Source: a bacterium (GTDB lineage Bacteria; Cyanobacteriota; Vampirovibrionia; Gastranaerophilales; UBA9971). From it: a stretch of DNA of 43,733 bases. The translations under genes and the position numbers were made by a program. Location of the stretch: positions 1 through 43,733 of the forward strand of contig JBAWVS010000021.1 of NCBI GenBank assembly GCA_037147175.1. Reading direction: 5' to 3'. Shown piece after piece: positions 15,957 through 23,326 of the stretch. The notes beneath the pieces were generated by a model. The model was given only the letters and a program-made list of their open reading frames with translations, had not been told where the DNA came from and did no database searches. The first letter of the stretch is position 1. Each line of letters begins with the position of its first letter.

Positions 15957-16883
15957 TTAGTCCTGATATGTTTTGTCAATAAAGCCTTGAACATAATTAA
16001 TTGCTTCAGGATGACGCATAACGGTAATATTTGCTCCTGAAACCAGCATTGATGTTGCTGTTATGCTTTCCCAAGATATAGCCCTTGTCGTTAAGTCGCC
16101 CCATTCTGAAGGAACGTTATTTGATTTCGCTTCTTTAGTTTTCCAGGCTTCTTCTCCGACAAATGCAATTACCGGCATGTTGAGCATTGTATCGCCCTGG
16201 AGCGCTGCCTGTTTAATTCTTTCAATAATACTGTATGCATAATCTAATCCGTAGCCAAGACCGCCTGTATTTGGATCAATTATTATTTTATCAGCATCAA
16301 ACCCAAGTTCTGTAAGAAGAATATTGAGCTGTTTTGTCAAATTTATGTCTATTGGGGTTCTTGCAATAATATTGTGACCGCATTCTTTTATAATAGGGGC
16401 GATTTGCCTGAAATTTTCTTCTTCTACAGCGCCTATTGTGCATTTTCTGTCGGCAGTTTTTGCGAGCTCGGGTAAAAGCTTTGCATCTACTTCACGCCTG
16501 AATGTTCCGATTAAAAATAGCGGCAAATCTGTCAATTTTAGGATTTCTTTGAGCTGTTCTTTACTTTTTTCGATCTCAAAATCAATATTCTCGCAGTTTT
16601 CTATATTAAATTTAACAGCGAGTGCAGAAAAATCTTTTTTTAAAGCTGATTTAACGCATTCAACGGGATTATAGATATTTTCTCCCCAGAAATTTTTTAA
16701 TAAAGTCGGATAATTTGGAAGGATATTAGTCGGAATTTCGCAAACTATAAGAGGCTTGGAGGTGTTATTAGTTTCCGAATGCAAAAAATTCAGAGAACTT
16801 TCTCCTCCGACTTTCAAGCCGTTTAAATCAACTTCTCTTATAGCTGTTTTGTATTCTTTTTTAGTTGGAGTGTAAGTGTTCAT
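15957..16883 (-). CDS. acsD: Corrinoid/iron-sulfur protein small subunit (acetyl-CoA synthase complex delta)
   Basis: 308-aa CFeSP delta subunit. The diagnostic block is D-P-N-T-G-G-L-G-Y-G-L-D-Y-A-Y-S-I-I-E-R-I, followed by M-P-V-I-A-F-V-G-E-E-A-W-K-T-K-E-A. It is a TIM-barrel protein that dimerises with AcsC and shields the corrinoid. It is the first gene of the acsD-acsC operon; no clear ribosome site is seen before the ATG at 16883, and the upstream gap is filled by a repeat. Length is normal for the family. Confidence 0.92.
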   Translation of the reverse strand: MNTYTPTKKEYKTAIREVDLNGLKVGGESSLNFLHSETNNTSKPLIVCEIPTNILPNYPTLLKNFWGENIYNPVECVKSALKKDFSALAVKFNIENCENIDFEIEKSKEQLKEILKLTDLPLFLIGTFRREVDAKLLPELAKTADRKCTIGAVEEENFRQIAPIIKECGHNIIARTPIDINLTKQLNILLTELGFDADKIIIDPNTGGLGYGLDYAYSIIERIKQAALQGDTMLNMPVIAFVGEEAWKTKEAKSNNVPSEWGDLTTRAISWESITATSMLVSGANITVMRHPEAINYVQGFIDKTYQD

Positions 16884-16960
16884 AATATATATTTTACTAC
16901 ACTGAAAAAATTTGCATGAAAAAATATATAAACAATTTTTTTGATAAGCTTAATTATTTA

Positions 16961-17320
16961 ATTCGAATTGCTAAATCGCCAAAATTGTCATTGCGAGCAG
17001 AGCGAAGCAATCTATAAAAAATAAAATGGATTGCTTCGTAGAGTGCTTTGGCTGCCCCCTCCTTTTTTGATAATTAATCAAAAAAGTGGGTACCCTTCGC
17101 AATGACGTGTAAATTTAATTAATCACGGTCGCCAATTAATTTATCTATACAAATTGTCATTCTGAGGGTTTTAACCCGAAGAATCTGTCCAGCAAGCATT
17201 TTTAGCTAAAATCATAAATTGGACAGATCCTTCGCTTTGCTCAGGATGACATTCTCAAAAATCAATATTTGCAATAATTTTAGCTAAGCAGGCGACTCGA
17301 GTTAATTGGCAATTCGAGTT
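16961..17320. repeat. Composite repeat: family A followed by family B
   Basis: Starts ATTCGAATTGCTAAATCGCC and ends GGCAATTCGAGTT. The left part (to about 17,110) holds the GTCATTGCGAGCAGAGCGAAG type A core; the right part (about 17,155-17,255) holds the type B core, GTCATTCTGAGGG...CCCGAAGAATCTGTCC. An additional hairpin CCTTTTTTGATAATTAATCAAAAAAG sits in the middle. The composite fills almost the whole 434-bp gap between acsD and the thioesterase gene, and its right end overlaps the thioesterase stop codon. Confidence 0.75.
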
Positions 17321-17747
17321 ATTTGATTTTCGCACCCATGCTTTGACGGTATTTTTCGTATAAATATTGCGGCATAATGCGGAAGAGTTTTCCGTTTGTA
17401 TCCGTAGTTACTATGGTTGAGGCTGCCGAAAGTATAACCATGCCGGTATTTAAGTTTTTGATTTCATGTCCAAAGACAGCGCTTGTTTTTTTGAGGTCTT
17501 TTAAAGTTGTTTTTATTTCCAGTTCATCAAAAAGCACTGCGGGGTGTTTGTATCGTATATTAAGCTCTACCACAGGAAGTTTGATATTCATTTTTTCCAG
17601 TTCCTGAAATTTTATGCCTATTTTCTCGGAAAACTCTATGCGTCCTGATTCCAGCCATTTTGCGTAGGCACCATGCCAGACCACATTATAGCAATCAGTA
17701 TCACTGTGATAAATTTTTACTTTTTGTAAGAATTCCATGTCTTTCAT
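17319..17747 (-). CDS. Acyl-CoA thioesterase, 4HBT hotdog family (YbgC/FadM-like)
   Basis: 142-aa hotdog-fold thioesterase that hydrolyses acyl-CoA or acyl-ACP thioesters in the cytoplasm. The catalytic region Y-H-S-D-T-D-C-Y-N-V-V-W-H-G-A-Y-A-K-W-L-E matches the family's D-x-x-G-x-V-x-H-x-x-Y pattern, with Asp in place. GAGGAAAA precedes the ATG at 17747. It is monocistronic. The stop codon overlaps the end of a repeat element, so the native C-terminus may have been trimmed or reset. The substrate cannot be told from sequence. Confidence 0.88.
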   Translation of the reverse strand: MKDMEFLQKVKIYHSDTDCYNVVWHGAYAKWLESGRIEFSEKIGIKFQELEKMNIKLPVVELNIRYKHPAVLFDELEIKTTLKDLKKTSAVFGHEIKNLNTGMVILSAASTIVTTDTNGKLFRIMPQYLYEKYRQSMGAKIK

Positions 17748-18042
17748 TAATTTTTCCTCATGCGTTTTTTCTTTATTTTAAGTGAAGATGTTAGAAAAAA
17801 TCTATAAAATTTTCTCATCATAACTTTTTTAATTATGGACAATATCCGCTTGGCAAGTGTGAAGTTAAGTAAATATTAATGTAAAAAAATTTTATATTTA
17901 AGCCTTCTTGAAAATACTTATTTTACTGGTAAAATTCTAATAACTGTCATGTAACAGCTAATAATTTGTTAAATGCGTTAATGCGCAAAAAATTTAATTA
18001 AATGGTAAACTGTCTTTAGTAATAATAGTGAAAGAACAATTT

Positions 18043-19074
18043 ATGGTATTCGCCCCTTTAAAATTTAATAATAATTTAATAGCTCAAAAACCTATAATTC
18101 AAGGGGGAATGGCAATCAGAGTAAGTAGAGCGCCATTGGCAGCAGCGGTTGCTAACTGTGGTGGTGTTGGTGTAATAGCCGCATCAGGATTGCCTGAGAC
18201 TGAATTAAGAGAACAGATCAAACTTGCAAGAAGCTTGCAGACTAATAAAAGCGGTTTAATTGCAGTAAACATAATGTTTGCCGCAACTGAATTTCGTAAG
18301 CTTATTGAAATATCCGTAGATGCCGGCATTGACCTGATAATTTCAGGTGCTGGATTTTCCAGAGATCTTTTCAGTATTGGCAAGGAGGCTGGTGTTCAAG
18401 TCGTCCCTATCGTAAGTTCTGTTAAACTTGCGAGAATTTCAAAAAAACTGGGTGCTTCCGTCATCATCGTTGAAAGCGGCGAAGCCGGCGGACATCTGGG
18501 AACAGATGAGCCTATCAGAAAATTAATACCGGAAATAAGACATGTTTTGGACTCAGAACCTGATTTGCCGGGAATTGGCAGAGTTTCTCTTGTGGCAGCA
18601 GGCGGAGTTACATCCGGCGCTGATATTATGGAAATGATTTCACTCGGTGCAAGTGGCGTGCAAATGGCAACAAGATTTGTGCTTAGTAAAGAATGCGATG
18701 TACACGAGAGCTTTAAAAACCTGTTTTTAAATAAAGAAGAAAAAGATGTAATAATGATGCAAAGCCCTGTAGGTCTGCCTGCAAGAGCTTTGATGACACC
18801 TCTTATCGAGAGGCTTCAAGACGGAACTATCGAAAAACCTAAAACTTGTGACAGCTGTTTAAAACACTGCTCGCATGCTTTTTGTATTATCAAAGCACTT
18901 GAAGCTGCAAGAGTAGGTGATATTGAAAATGGTCTTTTCTTTACAGGTGCAAATGTTAAAAAATATACAGAAATCCTTTCTGTAAAAGAAATATTTGATA
19001 AATTAGAATCAGAAGTACAAGAATATATTAAAAATAATAATATTAATTGCGGAAAAGAAAGCTGTGTTTTCTAA
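18043..19074 (+). CDS. FabK / nitronate monooxygenase-like flavin oxidoreductase
   Basis: 344-aa FMN-dependent TIM-barrel protein of the 2-nitropropane dioxygenase/enoyl-ACP reductase II family. Markers are I-I-Q-G-G-M-A near the start, V-E-S-G-E-A-G-G-H-L-G, V-A-A-G-G-V-T-S-G-A-D-I and G-A-S-G-V-Q-M-A-T-R-F. The C-terminal C-D-S-C-L-K-H-C...F-C Cys set is found in related anaerobe proteins. I chose the ATG at 18043, preceded by GAAAG; the GTG at 18028 has no ribosome site. It might be the fatty-acid enoyl-ACP reductase, but no fab genes are adjacent, so the substrate is open. Confidence 0.85.
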   Translation: MVFAPLKFNNNLIAQKPIIQGGMAIRVSRAPLAAAVANCGGVGVIAASGLPETELREQIKLARSLQTNKSGLIAVNIMFAATEFRKLIEISVDAGIDLIISGAGFSRDLFSIGKEAGVQVVPIVSSVKLARISKKLGASVIIVESGEAGGHLGTDEPIRKLIPEIRHVLDSEPDLPGIGRVSLVAAGGVTSGADIMEMISLGASGVQMATRFVLSKECDVHESFKNLFLNKEEKDVIMMQSPVGLPARALMTPLIERLQDGTIEKPKTCDSCLKHCSHAFCIIKALEAARVGDIENGLFFTGANVKKYTEILSVKEIFDKLESEVQEYIKNNNINCGKESCVF

Positions 19075-19119
19075 AAGATAAAATACTTAACACTTTTCCT
19101 GATTTTGAAACAAAATTTA

Positions 19120-19153
19120 AGAAGTTCAATATTTATCAATATTGAGCTTCTTT
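19120..19153 (+). terminator. Terminator of the flavin oxidoreductase gene
   Basis: GAAGTTCAATATT and AATATTGAGCTTC form a stem with one mismatch around TATC, followed by TTTG and a short T-run. Confidence 0.65.
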
Positions 19154-19187
19154 GTTTTGCAATGACAAAACAAAATCAAATTAACCT

Positions 19188-19305
19188 AATCGAATTGTTA
19201 AATCGTCAAAATCGCCATTGCGAGCATAGCTAAGAAATAGATTGCCTGCGTCGAGTCTAAGCCTCTCATCGAAAAGATGCGTAAATTTATTTATAACCTG
19301 TTTCT
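19188..19305. repeat. Degenerate family A repeat
   Basis: AATCGAATTGTTAAATCGTC followed by CGCCATTGCGAGCATAGCTAAG matches the left half of the 16,961 element with several substitutions, then TCGAGTCTAAGCCTCTC matches the 2476 element. The remainder of the 377-bp gap to the next gene holds a terminator on the left and a promoter on the right. Confidence 0.55.
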
Positions 19306-19402
19306 AGTAAGGAATCATTTTTTATCCAAATTGGTTAGGCTAGTCGAATAATATTCGGATAGCCATATATATTTCTTAATAAAGGCTTTCAGCTTTTTTA
19401 TT

Positions 19403-19431
19403 TTGTTGTTACAATTGAAATTGGTTATAGA
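19403..19431 (+). promoter_or_regulatory. Promoter of the Met/Cys-rich gene
   Basis: TTGTTG (19403-19408) and TATAGA (19426-19431) are separated by 17 bp and lie 22 bp before the start codon. The match to a vegetative promoter is moderate. Confidence 0.45.
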
Positions 19432-19452
19432 AAGAGAAAGGTAAAATTTATA

Positions 19453-19941
19453 ATGAACAAATGTGAAATGTTAAGAGAAAATCATGGAATGGAAGTTGAC
19501 AACTGCAATATGTGTATTAATTCCGATGAAATGCAGATGCTTTATTGTTGCAAAATGATGATGAATAATTGCGAATCTATTATGAAATCAATGAGAATGG
19601 ATGACTGTTGTCCTGAAATGATTTCACACCAATGTGAATTGATGGTGTGCAGTTGTGAAATGATGATGAAAAACTGCGAAATGATGATGAATTGTCCTGA
19701 AAAATCAAAAAATTGTGATCTAATGTGCAATTGTCAAAATATGATAAGAAATTGTCAAATTATTATGAACTGTTGCGAAATGATGATGAAAAATTGCGAA
19801 ATGATTATGAATTGTCCTGAAAAAATGAAAAATTGTGAAATGATGATGAATTGCTGCGAAATGACGGCAAAAAATTGTCAGATCATGATGTGTAATTCTG
19901 AACAAATGATGAAAAATTGCAATGTAACAATGAAGAACTAG
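19453..19941 (+). CDS. Met/Cys-rich repetitive protein, probable metal-binding
   Basis: 162-aa protein with 27 Cys and 38 Met by my count, about 40% of all residues. It is built from units such as N-C-E-M-M-M-K-N-C-E-M-M-M-N-C-P-E-K, with Cys recurring about every 6-7 positions. A helix of this periodicity would place Cys and Met along one face, as in Cys-lined four-helix copper storage proteins (Csp). No signal peptide, so cytosolic. AAAGG lies 11 nt before the ATG. A DtxR-family regulator lies 0.3 kb downstream on the other strand. Binding of soft metals such as Cu(I) is an inference from composition; I recognise no named family. Confidence 0.8.
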   Translation: MNKCEMLRENHGMEVDNCNMCINSDEMQMLYCCKMMMNNCESIMKSMRMDDCCPEMISHQCELMVCSCEMMMKNCEMMMNCPEKSKNCDLMCNCQNMIRNCQIIMNCCEMMMKNCEMIMNCPEKMKNCEMMMNCCEMTAKNCQIMMCNSEQMMKNCNVTMKN

Positions 19942-19972
19942 TTTTATTTAAAAAAATTAGTTCTTTTTGTTT
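19935..19972 (+). terminator. Terminator of the Met/Cys-rich gene
   Basis: GAACTAGTT and AATTAGTTC pair around an AT-rich loop, followed by TTTTTG. A second, stronger hairpin follows at 20002. Confidence 0.5.
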
Positions 19973-20001
19973 AAAGTGTCCTAAAAAAGAAATCAATCAA
20001 T

Positions 20002-20035
20002 AAAAGCTTTGTTTTTGTTATAAAACAAAGCTTTT
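20002..20035. terminator. Strong bidirectional hairpin terminator
   Basis: AAAAGCTTTGTTTT and AAAACAAAGCTTTT form a perfect 14-bp stem around TGTTAT. It lies between the Met/Cys-rich gene and the convergent DtxR gene. Confidence 0.7.
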
Positions 20036-20053
20036 ATATTTTAGTTTATAAAT

Positions 20054-20242
20054 AACTCGAATTGCCAATTAATTTTCCTATTGTCATGTTGAGCAAAGCG
20101 AAACATCTGTCCCTTTTGGGTTTTAAGCTTAAATACTTTTTCGGACAGATTCTTCGGACTAAATCACTTGGAATGACAATAACAGTATTCATGTGGATTT
20201 TTGCTATCCGGCGATTTACTTTAAGCGGCAATTTGTGTTAAC
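20054..20242. repeat. Family B repeat, inverted orientation, with TIR-like ends
   Basis: Begins AACTCGAATTGCC and ends GGCAATTTGTGTT, inverse copies matching at 10 of 13. The interior is the family B core in the orientation opposite to 8325: GTTGAGCAAAGCGAAACATC and GGACAGATTCTTCGGACT. It ends 12 bp before the stop of the DtxR gene. Confidence 0.75.
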
Positions 20243-20253
20243 TAATATAAAAA

Positions 20254-20784
20254 TTATTTTGTCATTCCGCAGCAATTTTTATTGCTTAATTCAGGTTCTT
20301 CCCGTTTTTTACTGATGCAATTTACGCATTTTTCGCTCAGTTTTTCATTTTGGGAAAAATGTTTAAAACTTTTTGTCCATTTCGGTTCTTTGCAGGAGCA
20401 TGTGTCCATAAAAGTTAAAAACATAACAAATTTTTTCATAACTTCATCAGGGATTACATGCTCGACCTGAGAAGCACTCTCTTCGGATAGTTCAGAGCTT
20501 ACAGACAGAACGTTTTCAAAAAAATTTTTAATAATGTCATGTCTTTTTAATAGAGCTTCAGCTTTATCAAGTCCTTCCTCTGTTAATGTAATTATTCCGT
20601 AAGGTTCATAATTAATTAAATTTCTTTCTGAGAGGGTTCTTAATGCTTCAGATACAGAGGAAGCTCCAATATTTAGCTGTTTTGAAACATCTTTAACTCT
20701 TGCAGCTTTTTTTTCTTTAACAATGTTAAAAATAGCTTTTAAATAATTTTCTAAACTTGCTGTTAAATTTTTGTTGTTTTGCAT
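20254..20784 (-). CDS. DtxR/MntR-family metalloregulator with Cys-rich C-terminus
   Basis: 176-aa transcriptional regulator. An N-terminal winged helix (about 7-70, L-E-N-Y-L-K-A-I-F...V-S-E-A-L-R-T-L) is followed by the dimerisation/metal domain with R-H-D-I-I and V-E-H-V-I-P-D-E. Against DtxR and MntR, E108 and H109 are kept, but the Met10/Asp8 ligand is N13, the MntR Glu11 is K16, and the Cys102/Glu99 position is Ser. A Cys tail follows: C129, C131, C153, C156, C171, C172. I chose the ATG at 20784, with AGG seven nt upstream, over 20832, which lacks a site. It diverges from the MMMCCCC peptide gene, a likely target. Confidence 0.88.
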   Translation of the reverse strand: MQNNKNLTASLENYLKAIFNIVKEKKAARVKDVSKQLNIGASSVSEALRTLSERNLINYEPYGIITLTEEGLDKAEALLKRHDIIKNFFENVLSVSSELSEESASQVEHVIPDEVMKKFVMFLTFMDTCSCKEPKWTKSFKHFSQNEKLSEKCVNCISKKREEPELSNKNCCGMTK

Positions 20785-20882
20785 AAGCTTACCTATTGAC
20801 TTTCTGTAATTTTTTGGATTAACTATAAACATACGGGAAGCCGAAGTTATTTTTAATCCCCAAATATATAGTGGAGTTCCTA

Positions 20883-21002
20883 ATGAATAATTTTATCATT
20901 AAAACACAAAATAGTTCACAGAAACATTCAACAACAACAATGATGATGTGTTGCTGCTGCATGATGCGAATGAGGTCTGCCGGTAACTTTTGTTGTTTTT
21001 AA
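20883..21002 (+). CDS. 39-aa Met/Cys-rich peptide
   Basis: Short gene with ATG at 20883, GGAG six nt upstream, and a strong terminator 22 bp after the stop, so it forms a complete small transcription unit. The first half is polar (MNNFIIKTQNSSQKHSTTT); the second half is M-M-M-C-C-C-C-M-M-R-M-R-S-A-G-N-F-C-C-F. The composition echoes the Met/Cys-rich protein 1 kb away. It is divergent from the DtxR-type regulator with a 98-bp shared gap. It could be a soft-metal chelating peptide, or the core of a modified-peptide precursor; no modifying enzyme is adjacent. Coding status rests on the ribosome site, terminator and composition. Confidence 0.6.
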   Translation: MNNFIIKTQNSSQKHSTTTMMMCCCCMMRMRSAGNFCCF

Positions 21003-21023
21003 ATAAGGATAGAATTATTCAAT

Positions 21024-21063
21024 AAAAAACCCGCCGGATCTTAAATGAACAGGCGGGTTTTTT
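21024..21063 (+). terminator. Terminator of the MMMCCCC peptide gene
   Basis: AACCCGCC and GGCGGGTT form a GC-rich perfect stem with a 16-nt loop, followed by T6. It is the clearest intrinsic terminator in this part of the window. Confidence 0.9.
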
Positions 21064-21082
21064 ATTAGAGAAAGATATAAAA

Positions 21083-22867
21083 ATGATAGATATTTATAAT
21101 AATACAAACCATAATAAATCAAGAAACATAGCTTTTAAGGGCAACTTACTAACCAAAACAGCCGATGTGGTGAGTAAAGGAATTAAAAAAATAGAAACAG
21201 GCGGCGTTCTTGTTGATTTTTGTCTTGTGGATACTATCAGCATGATTATCCCCAGAACTTATCAGGCTTATCACAGAAATGAAGAGGACCTTGGGCATCC
21301 AAACGGAAAAGCAGGATTTGAAGAACTTATAAGAGAAGTCTTTAGTGGACCTAGCATGTTTGTTATCCCTATGGGGTTTATAGCTCTTTCTAAAAAACTT
21401 TTTGGAGAAGCTTCGAATATTCAATTTAAAACTCTTGATTCTTTTACCGACTCCTTTAAAGGTCTTTTAAATAAAGGAAATGTCTCGAACGATAAAACAA
21501 AATTGAAAGAAAATTTTTATAGAAGTGTTTTGAATGAAGCTTTCGAAAATCATAGACAGATTAAGCTTGATACACCCGTAAATATTGATGAACATATAGA
21601 AAAAATCGTTAAAACTCTATCTGAAGCTGAAAAAATTAAAAATACAGATGGGCATATAAAAGAAATAACTGAAATAGTTTCTGATTTAAATAAAGCTTAC
21701 AGTCTGCATTTGGATAATTCTCATAATGTTATCTTAAAAGGCGGAGTAACAAAAAACATTGGTGCTTTATCAACAGATTTAATAAATTATTCAAAAGATA
21801 TTGTGGAAAAAGTCGGGGATAGCCTTTCAAAAGAAGTAAAAAGCAGTCAAATTAACGGGCTTGTCGAAAAACTTCACAACACCAAAGTGAGTGGAAGAAA
21901 ATCTATACTTGCTTCGACATTTCTTGCTACAGTAGCGTTTTTGTATAGTATTCCTATTATGTACAAAAGAAATAAGCAATTCCCCGGCATTGACGGACTT
22001 GTAGACGAGAGAAAGAAGCCCGGGTCTGAAAAAAATAAAAATAACATCTCGTTCGGCAGCAATTCAGCTATTGCTAACAAAATTTTCAGAAAATTTGATT
22101 TCAACGGGCACAGCGTGCCATATACAATATTAGGTATTTATACTCTGGGGCTAATGCTGGGAGCAAGGTTTATTCAGGCAAGAAATTCCGATGAAAGAAG
22201 AGAAGTTTTAACAAGAGATTTTAGCGGTCTTATGACAATTGTCTTTGCGGTGCCGGTCTTTAGAAATATAACTTCAACACTGGCAAAAAAAATCAGCGGA
22301 TTTCCTATATCAAAATCAATTAAATCATTGTCTGCACATTTAAAACCGACAAATAAACCGTTTTCTTTTGAAAATATTAACGATGTTTACTCGGGAATAA
22401 GCAAATATAAAAACGGAATAGTTGATTTCAGCGAAAATATAGCAAATCATGACGGTGATTTGAGAAAAGTATTTAACTTTTTAACGGATGACTCAAAACA
22501 TGCGCTTAACCAAATCGCTGCAACTCTGTCAAATAAAAATGAACCCGTCAAAACAGAAAAGATTTTTGGTTTCTTCACAAAATCTTTCAAAGGCGGAAAT
22601 GCTGATTTGTCTTTGCCTTCAACAAATAAAGAAATCATAAATATCTTTAAACAGGCGCAGGCGGATAAAAAACTTAAACCTTTGCTTGATAAAGTAACAA
22701 AAGAAATAGACAAAGAAGGAAATCATCTTGTTAAATTTGCAGAAGGATTAAAAAGTGTTCCGGAAGCTGCAAGTATGGTGGCAATATCTGCTTTTCTCGG
22801 ATGGTTTTTGCCCTGGTTTAATATTAACTACACTAAAAAGCTTTATAAAAATAAAGAAACCAAATAA
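21083..22867 (+). CDS. Lineage-type membrane protein with F-x-G tag
   Basis: 594-aa protein. The N-terminus carries R-N-I-A-F-K-G-N, and a second similar motif, N-I-S-F-G-S-N-S, occurs near residue 325. Hydrophobic segments are at about 95-120 (M-F-V-I-P-M-G-F-I-A-L), 275-293 (S-T-F-L-A-T-V-A-F-L-Y-S-I-P), 345-395 (two segments around L-G-I-Y-T-L-G-L-M-L-G-A and G-L-M-T-I-V-F-A-V-P) and 572-586 (S-A-F-L-G-W-F-L-P-W-F). Between them are long charged helical parts. No enzymatic motif. I recognise the style, not a named family. It begins the run of same-strand genes that leads to the sulfur block. Confidence 0.8.
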   Translation: MIDIYNNTNHNKSRNIAFKGNLLTKTADVVSKGIKKIETGGVLVDFCLVDTISMIIPRTYQAYHRNEEDLGHPNGKAGFEELIREVFSGPSMFVIPMGFIALSKKLFGEASNIQFKTLDSFTDSFKGLLNKGNVSNDKTKLKENFYRSVLNEAFENHRQIKLDTPVNIDEHIEKIVKTLSEAEKIKNTDGHIKEITEIVSDLNKAYSLHLDNSHNVILKGGVTKNIGALSTDLINYSKDIVEKVGDSLSKEVKSSQINGLVEKLHNTKVSGRKSILASTFLATVAFLYSIPIMYKRNKQFPGIDGLVDERKKPGSEKNKNNISFGSNSAIANKIFRKFDFNGHSVPYTILGIYTLGLMLGARFIQARNSDERREVLTRDFSGLMTIVFAVPVFRNITSTLAKKISGFPISKSIKSLSAHLKPTNKPFSFENINDVYSGISKYKNGIVDFSENIANHDGDLRKVFNFLTDDSKHALNQIAATLSNKNEPVKTEKIFGFFTKSFKGGNADLSLPSTNKEIINIFKQAQADKKLKPLLDKVTKEIDKEGNHLVKFAEGLKSVPEAASMVAISAFLGWFLPWFNINYTKKLYKNKETK

Positions 22868-22926
22868 TTAATTCAAAATAATAGAAAGTTATACAGAAGA
22901 AAAAACAGAAAGGTAAAATTGTAAAA

Positions 22927-23319
22927 ATGCTTAATTCAGTTCAATTCAACCAGACAAAAAACGACATAGGATTTGGATCAGTTAAAGTTTTGCTGGATCA
23001 TACAGGGTCATTAAACGGAAAAGGTTCGGCTGCTGAACAAGCTTTTAATTCTATTACGGAAGTAATTGAAAATAAATTTAAAGGAACTGTGATAGAAAAA
23101 TTAGAAAATCCACATAAGTCTTACCCGAATCTTATCGGGATAGTTACCTCACCTATTCATTGGGCTTTAGAGAAAAAAAATAATTTTGATAAACAAATTA
23201 GTCAATTATTTGAAGGCGTAGACATATTTAAAGGCAAAACCGATCAAATAGCCAATACAGAAATTAAAGGATTATCTGAAACTATAAAAACGGCCGAAAA
23301 ATTAAATATAAAAGGGTAG
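22927..23319 (+). CDS. Hypothetical protein with N-terminal G-F-G motif
   Basis: 130-aa soluble protein opening MLNSVQFNQTKNDIGFGSVKV, another instance of the short F-G tag found in this window. The rest is mixed helix, with E-K-L-E-N-P-H-K-S-Y-P and repeated Glu/Lys stretches; no Cys, signal or membrane segment. AAAGG lies upstream of the ATG. It is 59 bp after the membrane protein and only 7 bp before the ThiS-like gene, so it is probably cotranscribed with both. Function unknown. Confidence 0.72.
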   Translation: MLNSVQFNQTKNDIGFGSVKVLLDHTGSLNGKGSAAEQAFNSITEVIENKFKGTVIEKLENPHKSYPNLIGIVTSPIHWALEKKNNFDKQISQLFEGVDIFKGKTDQIANTEIKGLSETIKTAEKLNIKG

Positions 23320-23326
23320 GCGATAA

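Noticed and set aside
16884-16960. Cobalamin riboswitch ahead of acsD
   Set aside because: The upstream sequence is short, AT-rich and shows no B12-box-like motif or large fold.
19542-19905. Minus-strand open frames rich in Phe, His and Ile opposite the Met/Cys-rich gene
   Set aside because: They are reverse shadows of the repetitive NCEMMM coding sequence, with no ribosome site.
20883-21002. FeoB-associated Cys-rich peptide
   Set aside because: That family is membrane-anchored and lies with feoAB; this peptide has no membrane segment, and no feo gene is in the window.
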